64,000 nt of DNA, from NCBI RefSeq assembly GCF_900450765.1, contig NZ_UGGU01000003.1:992001-1056000 (forward strand), given 5' to 3'. This document shows positions 8,886 through 15,948 of the stretch, piece by piece. Under the pieces are notes generated by a model. The model did not search any database. It was given only the letters and a program-made list of their open reading frames with translations, and was not told the origin of the DNA. A program made the position numbers and the translations under genes. The first letter of the stretch is position 1, and every line of letters starts with the position of its first letter. Origin of the DNA: Fusobacterium necrogenes. GTDB lineage: Bacteria > Fusobacteriota > Fusobacteriia > Fusobacteriales > Fusobacteriaceae.

Positions 8886-10058
8886 TCAATATTTTTCTAT
8901 AAAATCTTTTAATTTATTTATAAGATTACATTTTTGTATAAGAAAATCTCTAAAGATAGTATTATAGTACTCTATCTTAGCAAGGTTCTCAAAAAAATAA
9001 AGATAACTTTCATTTCCAAGCTCCATGTTATTTTCCTTTCTAAAATTATAATCTTTAAAAAACTTCTCAATATTTATCAAATAATCCTCGTCTGAAAATT
9101 TTTTTACTATTCTTTTATATTTATTTAAAAAAGCATTAATCTTTTTCATATGAATATAATCTTCTTGACAATAAATATGCCATACATAAGGTTTTCCTGT
9201 CAAAATAGCTCTAATAAAAGAATCTTCTCCTCTTACAAAATTAAAATCAACTATATTAATTAACTCTTCATATTCCTCTTGATTCAGAAACTCCATAAAT
9301 TTTATCTCTATTTTATCATATTTTAAAGAATTTCTAAAGTCCTCTATTAAATTTTCTTTAAAAAAATTTTTTAGACTTTTCTGTGTCTTTTCTCCCATAG
9401 CTAGAATAACCACTTCTTTATCTAAACTTCTTAACTCTTCAAAGAGTGTTGCAAAATTTTTCTCATAAGAAAAAAGAGTCCCTACTATTTTTTTATCTTT
9501 ATTCTCAATATTACCAAGATATTTTTTAGTATAAAAGGCTCTATTTTTTCTAATCTTTTCTATTTTCTCTAGATAATTAGAGTCAATTATTATTCCTCCA
9601 GATTTTTCTGTAAATCCAGGCATAAAGAAAACTTTTTTTAATTTCCCTTTTCCTAATGGAGAACTTTGTAAATGAAAATCCTCTATCCAATCCTCTGCTG
9701 AGAGATATTCTAAATTAATTAATAATTCTGAATTTTCATAAGCTATCTCCATATATTCCTCTGGTATCTTACAACCAAAAGCCTCTATAATAACTTGAGA
9801 TGTAGAAAGCTCTTTTGCTTTTTTCTGTACATAATCAAAAGTTATATACTCTATTCCATCTATTATTTGGTACGGAATATCTTTCACTTGAAAGTTTATT
9901 TTCTTAAATTCTTCTATTCTATTAAGAAACACTCTTATTTTTGAATTGGGAAAAACTTTATCTAATTCCTTAGCAATACGATAAACTACTCCAATATCTC
10001 CATAGTTATCTATAATCTCACAAAATATATCAAGAGTTTTTAATTCCATTTCTAGCAA
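8886..10058 (-). CDS. earP: EF-P arginine rhamnosyltransferase EarP
   Basis: EarP transfers L-rhamnose from dTDP-beta-L-rhamnose to Arg32 of EF-P. It is an inverting GT-B glycosyltransferase. The N-terminal IFCEIIDNYGDIGVVYR block contains the two aspartates (D17 and D21 counted from the TTG) known to be essential in the family. EAFGCKIPEEY, INLEYLSAEDWIED and FFMPGFTEKSGG are further family blocks. FVRGEDSFIRA with Glu278 and KPYVWHIY near the C-terminus form the donor site. The start is uncertain: TTG at 10058 has AAGGAG four bases upstream, while ATG at 10049 is 13 bases from it. It overlaps the reductase gene by up to 29 bases. The dTDP-rhamnose genes must lie elsewhere. Confidence 0.93.
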   Translation of the reverse strand: MLEMELKTLDIFCEIIDNYGDIGVVYRIAKELDKVFPNSKIRVFLNRIEEFKKINFQVKDIPYQIIDGIEYITFDYVQKKAKELSTSQVIIEAFGCKIPEEYMEIAYENSELLINLEYLSAEDWIEDFHLQSSPLGKGKLKKVFFMPGFTEKSGGIIIDSNYLEKIEKIRKNRAFYTKKYLGNIENKDKKIVGTLFSYEKNFATLFEELRSLDKEVVILAMGEKTQKSLKNFFKENLIEDFRNSLKYDKIEIKFMEFLNQEEYEELINIVDFNFVRGEDSFIRAILTGKPYVWHIYCQEDYIHMKKINAFLNKYKRIVKKFSDEDYLINIEKFFKDYNFRKENNMELGNESYLYFFENLAKIEYYNTIFRDFLIQKCNLINKLKDFIEKY

Positions 10059-10989
10059 TATACTCCTTTCTAGCTACATTTACCCAATTTGGACGAGCTA
10101 TCATAGCTCTTCCAACAGCTACAAGGTCAAGAAGATTATTTTCTACAAGCCAGCTTGCTTGTTTCTCCTTTTTTATATTTCTCACTCCAATAACAGGAAT
10201 ATTTACATGTTTTTTTATCTCTGTTCCCATATAAATTACCCAATCAAGTGGAAAATCTTTAGGTACATCAATTTTTTCTTTTCTTGTATATTTAGGGTCT
10301 GGAACTCCAGAAGAAACATGGATTAAATCTACACCTAAAACCTCTAAATACTTAGCTATCTCTATCCCATCAGAAAGCTCTGGTTCATTTCCTCCCATTC
10401 TATATCCCAATATAAAATCATCATTAAATAACTCTCTTGTTTCTTCAATTAATCTTTTTGAAAAATACATTCTTCTTTCAAAGCTTCCTCCATACTCATC
10501 ATCTCTAGTATTCCATAGTCTTGAATTAAGCTGAGAGATAAGATAGGTATGGGCTCCATGTATCTCTACTCCATCAAAACCTGCAAGTTTTGCTCTTTTA
10601 AAAGCTAATTTAAATTTTTCTAAAATCTCATCAAGGATAAATTTATCTATATCTTTTATTTTTTCTTTAAACCCTGCATGATGTATCTGTATAAGTACAG
10701 GAACATTATATTCATGGCATTTGTCTGCTATTCTTTTAAGTCCAAAGATAAAAGAGTCATTCCATATTCCAAGCTGATTTTCTCTAAGCTTACCATCCTC
10801 ACTTACAGCTGTAGCTTCAACTATCACGAATCCCACTCCACCACAAAGAACCTCTTCATACCAATCTACTAACTCATCTGTAACATAACCATCTAAGCCT
10901 ATAATAGAAAATCTTACAAGTGGTGGAAGAACTATTCTATTTCTTAATTCTATATTTTTTATTTTAAATTTATCAAATATAGACGGCAT
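10030..10989 (-). CDS. NADH:flavin oxidoreductase, Old Yellow Enzyme family
   Basis: An FMN-dependent ene-reductase-like TIM barrel of 319 residues. The N-terminus MPSIFDKFKIKNIELRNRIVLPP is characteristic, followed by IHHAGF (active-site His region), GFDGVEIHGAHTYLISQLNSRLWNTRDDEYGGS-type sequence, and near the end IGVRNI and LVAVGRAMIARPNW for FMN phosphate binding. The C-terminal cysteine cluster and second NAD(P)-binding domain of 2,4-dienoyl-CoA reductases are absent, so it is a single-domain OYE. The substrate is unknown. It is the promoter-proximal gene of an operon with earP and efp; a functional link to EF-P modification is not known. Confidence 0.88.
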   Translation of the reverse strand: MPSIFDKFKIKNIELRNRIVLPPLVRFSIIGLDGYVTDELVDWYEEVLCGGVGFVIVEATAVSEDGKLRENQLGIWNDSFIFGLKRIADKCHEYNVPVLIQIHHAGFKEKIKDIDKFILDEILEKFKLAFKRAKLAGFDGVEIHGAHTYLISQLNSRLWNTRDDEYGGSFERRMYFSKRLIEETRELFNDDFILGYRMGGNEPELSDGIEIAKYLEVLGVDLIHVSSGVPDPKYTRKEKIDVPKDFPLDWVIYMGTEIKKHVNIPVIGVRNIKKEKQASWLVENNLLDLVAVGRAMIARPNWVNVARKEYIARNGIKNS

Positions 10990-11026
10990 TTTTTTCTCCT
11001 TAAATTATTTTAAGCATTCAGGTTAT

Positions 11027-11055
11027 ATTATATGCTAAAACTTAAAAAAACTCAA
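11027..11055 (-). promoter_or_regulatory. Promoter of the OYE-earP-efp operon
   Basis: On the minus strand TTGAGT (11050-11055) and TATAAT (11027-11032) are spaced by exactly 17 bases, about 38 bases before the reductase start codon. It is divergent from the ABC-F promoter about 20 bases away. Confidence 0.7.
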
Positions 11056-11072
11056 TATATTTTTTAATAGTA

Positions 11073-11101
11073 TTGTAAACCTATAAAATAAATGATATAA
11101 T
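11073..11101 (+). promoter_or_regulatory. Promoter of the ABC-F gene
   Basis: TTGTAA (11073-11078) and TATAAT (11096-11101) are spaced by 17 bases, with TG at 11093-11094 giving an extended -10. The start codon is 43 bases further on, and no leader hairpin or attenuator of the antibiotic-resistance ABC-F kind is evident. Confidence 0.7.
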
Positions 11102-11143
11102 ATTATGAAATTTTTTAAGAGTAAATAAGGAGGAATTATTTAA

Positions 11144-12766
11144 ATGATAGCAACTAGTAATCTAGGCATGAGATTTTCTGGTAGAAAACTTTTCGAAGAT
11201 GTAAATATCAAGTTTACATCTGGAAACTGTTATGGACTTATAGGAGCTAATGGTGCTGGTAAGTCTACATTTGTAAAAATCCTTTCAGGAGTATTAGAGC
11301 CTACTGAGGGAGAGGTAATTTTTGATAAAAATAAAAGAATGGCAGTTCTGAACCAAAACCACTTTGCACATGAAGAGGATAAAGTTTTAGATGTGGTTTT
11401 AATGGGACATAAAAAATTATGGGATATCATTGTTGAAAAAAATGCTATATATGCTAAAGAAGAGTTCACTGATGAAGATGGTATTAGAGCTGGAGAGTTA
11501 GAAGGAGAGTTTGCTGAACTCAATGGTTGGGAAGCTGAAACAGAAGCTGAAACTCTACTTATGGGATTAGGAATTGGTACTGATTTACATCATAAATATA
11601 TGAAAGAGTTAGGAGAGCCAGAAAAAGTTAAGGTATTACTTGCTCAAGCTCTATTTGGACATCCTGATGTACTACTATTAGATGAGCCTACAAACGGACT
11701 TGATATTAAAGCTATAACTTGGCTTGAAAATTTCTTAATGGATTTAGATGATACTACTGTAATAGTTGTATCTCACGATAGACACTTCTTAAATAAAGTA
11801 TGTACACATATCACAGATATAGATTATGGAAAAATTAAAATGTATGTTGGAAACTATGACTTCTGGTATGAGTCAAACCAACTTATGACAAAACTTATCT
11901 CTGCTAAAAATAAAAAGCTTGAGCAAAAAAGACAAGAATTACAAGAGTTTATTGCTAGATTCAGTGCTAATGCATCTAAATCTAAGCAAGCTACTTCAAG
12001 AAAAAAATTACTTGATAAATTACAACTTGAAGATATGCAAATCTCTAATAGAAAATATCCATTTGTTGAATTTAAGCAAGAGAGAGAAGCTGGAAATAAC
12101 ATGCTTAAAGTTGAAAACCTAACTAAAACAGTAGATGGAGTAAAGGTATTAGATAACATTTCATTCACTATCTATACTGGAGATAAAGTTGTATTCTTAG
12201 CTAAAAATGATATTGTTAAAACTACTTTATTAAATATATTAAGTGGAGAAATGGAACCAGATTCTGGAAGCTACACTTGGGGAGTTACTACTAGCCAAGC
12301 ATATATGCCAAAGGATAATACTAAATTTTTTGAAAATAAAGATTTAAATCTAATCGATTGGTTAAGACCATATTCTCCTGACCAACACGAAGCTTTTGTA
12401 AGAGGATTCTTAGGTAGAATGTTATTTACTGGTGAGGAAACATTAAAAAGTTGTTCAGTTTTATCTGGAGGAGAAAAAGTAAGATGTATGATAGCTAGGA
12501 TGATGCTTACTAATGCTAATGTACTTATGTTTGACAATCCTAATGACCACTTAGATCTTGAGTCAATTACATCATTAAACAAAGCTTTAATCAACTTCAA
12601 AGGAACAATTTTATTTGGAGCTCATGACCATGAGTTTATTCAAACAATAGCTAACAGAATTATTGAAATCACTCCTAATGGAATTTTAGATAAAACTATG
12701 ACTTATGACGAGTATTTAGAAGATGAAAAAATTCAAGCCAAACTTGATGAACTTTATGCTGAATAA
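11144..12766 (+). CDS. ABC-F ATPase, YbiT-like, with degenerate second ATP site
   Basis: A 540-residue soluble twin-NBD protein of the ABC-F family, whose members act on the ribosomal E site. Along its length it resembles E. coli YbiT: the linker SRFSANASKSKQATSRKK is nearly the same. NBD1 has an intact Walker A (GANGAGKST, 34-42) and Walker B (LLLDEP, D180-E181) but its signature is LGEPE (156-160). NBD2 keeps LSGGE (440-444), but its Walker A is AKNDIVKTT (353-361, glycines lost, lysine kept) and its Walker B is FDNP (D464-N465), so the catalytic glutamate is an asparagine. Both switch histidines remain. Only one composite ATP site appears competent. Good AGGAGG site; own promoter. Confidence 0.9.
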   Translation: MIATSNLGMRFSGRKLFEDVNIKFTSGNCYGLIGANGAGKSTFVKILSGVLEPTEGEVIFDKNKRMAVLNQNHFAHEEDKVLDVVLMGHKKLWDIIVEKNAIYAKEEFTDEDGIRAGELEGEFAELNGWEAETEAETLLMGLGIGTDLHHKYMKELGEPEKVKVLLAQALFGHPDVLLLDEPTNGLDIKAITWLENFLMDLDDTTVIVVSHDRHFLNKVCTHITDIDYGKIKMYVGNYDFWYESNQLMTKLISAKNKKLEQKRQELQEFIARFSANASKSKQATSRKKLLDKLQLEDMQISNRKYPFVEFKQEREAGNNMLKVENLTKTVDGVKVLDNISFTIYTGDKVVFLAKNDIVKTTLLNILSGEMEPDSGSYTWGVTTSQAYMPKDNTKFFENKDLNLIDWLRPYSPDQHEAFVRGFLGRMLFTGEETLKSCSVLSGGEKVRCMIARMMLTNANVLMFDNPNDHLDLESITSLNKALINFKGTILFGAHDHEFIQTIANRIIEITPNGILDKTMTYDEYLEDEKIQAKLDELYAE

Positions 12767-12828
12767 ATAACACTTTTTAATTTTAGTTCTATTTTAATCG
12801 CAGTTAAAAAAATAAAAAAGAGCAGATA

Positions 12829-13374
12829 TGTAGTAACCCCTCTTTCTTAAATATCTAAGATGGAGGGTGTAGTTTTTTATGGCTAAATTAACAGAAGAAA
12901 ATGTTCATCTTATCAAGGAACTATTTGAAAAATCACTGACAACCATATTTAGAAAAGAATTTGAAGCAAATAAAGCAAATAAAAAATAGTTTACAGATAT
13001 AACAGAATTTAATTTAAGAGGAACTAAAATATACTTATCTCTAATATTAGATACTTGTAGGAAGTATATAGTTTCGTATAATATATCGTCATCTTCTAAT
13101 TCAAATCAAATAATAGATATGTTAGATAAAGTATTTAGTAGTAATAAAAAGATAGAAAAATTAACATTTCATAGTGATTAAACTTGACAATATCAACATA
13201 GTTTTTATATTAAAAGATTATGAAGAAAAAATATAATTCAAAGTCTGTCAAGAAAAAATAATTTAGATAAAGAATAAAAATAAAATTAAAAGGATTAACA
13301 CCTGCAGAATACAAAAGTCAATCCTTATTAATCAATAATTAAATAATAGTGTCTAAAAAAGAGTGTTCACTACA
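12829..13374 (+). mobile_element. Internally deleted IS3-family element (IS150-like)
   Basis: The element starts TGTAGTAACCCCTCTTTCTT (12829) and ends with a sequence whose complement is TGTAGTGAACACTCTTTTTT (to 13374), giving imperfect terminal inverted repeats with TG...CA ends. ATA is duplicated on both sides (12826-12828, 13375-13377), a three-base target duplication as expected for IS3. At 546 bases it is well under half the usual length. It holds only fragments of orfA and orfB and cannot be autonomous. It also fills most of the 657-base gap between the flanking genes. Confidence 0.85.
12879..13342 (+). pseudogene. Remnant IS3 transposase (orfA start fused to parts of orfB)
   Basis: From ATG at 12879 the frame reads MAKLTEENVHLIKELFEKS, like the start of an IS3 orfA helix-turn-helix, then joins orfB sequence REFEANKANKK-like residues, so most of orfA and the front of orfB are deleted. 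A TAG at 12987 stands where the family has the Trp codon TGG in KKWFTDITEF. The frame then continues FTDITEFNLRG...IYLSLILD (the first DDE aspartate region) to LTFHSD and stops at 13179. A last piece, KLKGLTPAEYKSQS (up to 13342), is the orfB C-terminus. The second Asp and the Glu of the DDE triad are missing or separated. Confidence 0.85.
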
Positions 13375-13423
13375 ATATAGGCTGCTCTTTTTTATCAAAA
13401 AGACTTTTATTTATAGATATGAA

Positions 13424-15724
13424 CTACTCAAAAATATATCCAATACTTATTTGCGATAAAATATCTCCTTTTTCATTAGCTCGTGAAACTGAAAATTCAA
13501 GTGGACCTAAAATACTATCATATGTAAGAGCAATTCCAAATCCTTGCGAATAATCCTTCCAAATTTTTCTTCCATTAGAATAATTTTCAGAAAGCAAATC
13601 ACTATATGTCCCAATATTCCAACGCGTACTTAAATAAAGATTAGAGTCTAATTTATAAATTATTGCAAGCTTTCCTATTAAAAACTCGTCTACAAGTTTT
13701 CTTTGATAGTTATAACCATAAAAAGCAAAATCTCTATTTTGTAAATTATTTTTAGTTCCACCAAGTCTTATGAACTTATCTATTGATGTAACCTCATCTC
13801 CAGATATGACCCCTCCATAAAGTCCATAGTTAAAAACAAATTTCTTTCCTAAAGGAAGATATCCATCAAATGTATACAATGGCCCATAGAAATTTGATCC
13901 TGATTTATCAAAACTTCCCTCCCAGCTATATTCAAAGTTTAACTTAACTCCAGAGCTAGGAAATTCATTAGAATCAAGTGTATCAAATATAGCTCTAGCA
14001 AAAGCTCCGTTATAATTTTTAGAATACTCAATATCTTCAGAATTAAAAGAACCTGTCTTCTGTTCAAGCTCATTATAAGAAGTTTTAAGCCCATAAGAGG
14101 CCGTTAATTGATTATTATACTGAGTAAGTATTCCTGCTTCAAAATCTACGCTTTTAATTAATGAGTCAGAGATTTTTTCATTTCCATCATATATAAAAAA
14201 TGGATTTTCATTATATCCTATATTTGCAAAAATTCCTATTTTATTTGAATAACCATAGTATGCAAAATTTTTTAAATTAATTCCTAGATAATCTCCTATT
14301 TGTAAATCAACAAGAGTGTTATTTCCTATCTTACCAAAATTTGTAAGAGTAGTTCCAACATCAAATGTAGTGCCATAACCTGTAAGATAATTTACACCTA
14401 CACCAAAAGAATTATTAGGAGTTATGTTCACATCTACTACTAAAGTATCTCCTTCTAGCTCATAGTAAATACGACTTATAATATCATTTCCATAAACTTT
14501 TAACATATAACTCTCTAACTCATCTAAAGTTATTTCTCTATTTAAAATCTTATCAAGTGTGCTATTTACAATTAATTTATTTTTTTCAGATATTTCATTT
14601 TTATACTTGATATTTCTTATTATCAATGTATCAGGTCTTTCAAAAACCTTTTTTTCAACAACACTAGTATTACCTAAATCTTTCAAATATTCAATCTGCT
14701 TTCTAGCAGCTTCCTCACCTTTTTTAATAAATAAATTCCCTTTATCTAAATCCGTTGCTGAGTACATCAAAACATCTGGGGATATCAAAATCGAAGTCAA
14801 CTCTTTTTGTTCATTAGTAGAAGATGCACTCTGTATAGCTACAAGCTGATTTAGCACGCTTATTATATTATAATCTTTCTTATCCTTTACCTCATTTCCT
14901 ACATCGCTTCCAATAACTATATCAGCTCCCATATTAATTACATCAATAACTGGGAAATTTCTTGAAACAAGACCATCCACATAAAGCCGTCCATCTATCT
15001 CTACGGGATCAAATACAGTTGGAATAGCTACACTAGCAGTAACCACTTTTGCTAAATCCCCACTACTCATAGCTACCGCATCTCCAGTATTTAAATCAGT
15101 AGTAATTATTCTAAGAGGAATAGGTAAGTTATCAAAATTTTTAATATCTCCAACACTACTTAGAAGCTTCTTTAATTCAAAATAAAGTAACTGATTATTT
15201 CCAAATCCCTTAGGTAGTGAAAAGTTAAATTTATTATCATACCTAACAGATAAGGCATATTTTTTATTGATAACCTTCTTTTCAAGTGGAATTTTATGGT
15301 CTAGAAACGTTCCGTTAATAAAACTATCCCAATCACTTTTAGTTAAAATAGCTTCAATCTCCTCAAGTGAATATCCAGTAGAATAAAGAGCAGCAATTAC
15401 AGCCCCCATACTTGTTCCTGAAATGTAATCAGGCCTTATTCCTAACTCCTCTAAAACTTTTAAAACTCCTATATGAGCAAGCCCCTTAGCTCCACCTCCA
15501 CTGAGAGCAAGTCCTATTTTCAAATCCTTTTTATTTTTAGTAAGTTTATTTTTCTTAATCTCTTCTAGTTGTATAATTCTATTCTCTAGAACCTTTATCT
15601 GCTCTTGAAGTTTTTTTATTTCAACATCCTCTTTTGAGGTTATATTCATACTCTTACCAAAGCTCTCTATTGATATGAAAAAGAGCAATAAAAGTAAAAA
15701 GTATATAGAAGTAGTTTTTTTCAT
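13424..15724 (-). CDS. fplA: Patatin-like phospholipase, type Vd autotransporter (FplA-like)
   Basis: A 766-residue outer-membrane protein. Order: signal peptide (about 1-23), a short coiled coil (35-60), a patatin phospholipase A domain, one POTRA-like module (about 360-430) and a 16-strand BamA-type barrel ending SIGYIFE. The patatin domain shows the oxyanion loop SGGGAKG (75-81), nucleophile GTSMG with Ser105, and the Asp of DGL (D250). This layout is the one described for F. nucleatum FplA and Pseudomonas PlpD, which display or release lipase activity at the surface. The final residue is Glu rather than Phe, slightly atypical for a barrel. Strong AGGAGG site; single gene, convergent with ABC-F. 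Confidence 0.92.
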   Translation of the reverse strand: MKKTTSIYFLLLLLFFISIESFGKSMNITSKEDVEIKKLQEQIKVLENRIIQLEEIKKNKLTKNKKDLKIGLALSGGGAKGLAHIGVLKVLEELGIRPDYISGTSMGAVIAALYSTGYSLEEIEAILTKSDWDSFINGTFLDHKIPLEKKVINKKYALSVRYDNKFNFSLPKGFGNNQLLYFELKKLLSSVGDIKNFDNLPIPLRIITTDLNTGDAVAMSSGDLAKVVTASVAIPTVFDPVEIDGRLYVDGLVSRNFPVIDVINMGADIVIGSDVGNEVKDKKDYNIISVLNQLVAIQSASSTNEQKELTSILISPDVLMYSATDLDKGNLFIKKGEEAARKQIEYLKDLGNTSVVEKKVFERPDTLIIRNIKYKNEISEKNKLIVNSTLDKILNREITLDELESYMLKVYGNDIISRIYYELEGDTLVVDVNITPNNSFGVGVNYLTGYGTTFDVGTTLTNFGKIGNNTLVDLQIGDYLGINLKNFAYYGYSNKIGIFANIGYNENPFFIYDGNEKISDSLIKSVDFEAGILTQYNNQLTASYGLKTSYNELEQKTGSFNSEDIEYSKNYNGAFARAIFDTLDSNEFPSSGVKLNFEYSWEGSFDKSGSNFYGPLYTFDGYLPLGKKFVFNYGLYGGVISGDEVTSIDKFIRLGGTKNNLQNRDFAFYGYNYQRKLVDEFLIGKLAIIYKLDSNLYLSTRWNIGTYSDLLSENYSNGRKIWKDYSQGFGIALTYDSILGPLEFSVSRANEKGDILSQISIGYIFE

Positions 15725-15804
15725 TCCTCCTCCTTATAACTAAAAAATTCCAACTTATTCTATTATAACAATTTTTTAAAAAAAATAAAAGACTTAGGTA
15801 AAAT

Positions 15805-15833
15805 TTGATTTTTAATGTTAAAAATGATATAAT
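15805..15833 (+). promoter_or_regulatory. Promoter of pnp
   Basis: TTGATT (15805-15810) and TATAAT (15828-15833) are separated by 17 bases, with an extended -10 TG at 15825-15826. Transcription would begin around 15840, immediately before the long leader hairpin. Confidence 0.7.
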
Positions 15834-15846
15834 AATTTAAAAAATA

Positions 15847-15925
15847 AGATTGGGAAGATTAAGTAGTAAGAGGTAAGGAAATATAAATTTGTTTCTTTGC
15901 TCCTTATTATTTACTTCCTAATCCT
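15847..15925 (+). promoter_or_regulatory. Long stem-loop in the pnp leader
   Basis: The bases from 15847 (AGATTGGGAAGATTAAGTAG...) pair with those ending at 15925 (...ACTTCCTAATCCTA) to make an imperfect stem of about 35 base pairs with a small AT loop; many of the irregular positions are G-U wobbles. It ends 15 bases before the AGGAGG of pnp. In E. coli the pnp leader forms a long RNase III-cleaved stem through which PNPase represses itself; the same arrangement is plausible here by analogy only. Confidence 0.6.
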
Positions 15926-15948
15926 AAAATTTAATATTAGGAGGAATT

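Larger units (their letters stand above)
12814..13393. terminator. Bidirectional terminator split by an IS remnant
   Basis: AAAAAAGAGCAG (12814-12825) and its perfect complement CTGCTCTTTTTT (13382-13393) would form a 12-base-pair stem with A- and T-runs suited to termination in both directions, between the convergent ABC-F and autotransporter genes. An insertion remnant of 546 bases now separates the arms. Removing it and one ATA target copy leaves a 7-base loop, ATATAGG. The present arms can hardly pair co-transcriptionally across such a loop. Confidence 0.75.

Noticed and set aside
12879-12989. A 36-codon small gene with a ribosome-binding site.
   Set aside because: It is the fused start of a decayed IS3 transposase; the frame continues past the TAG with transposase sequence.
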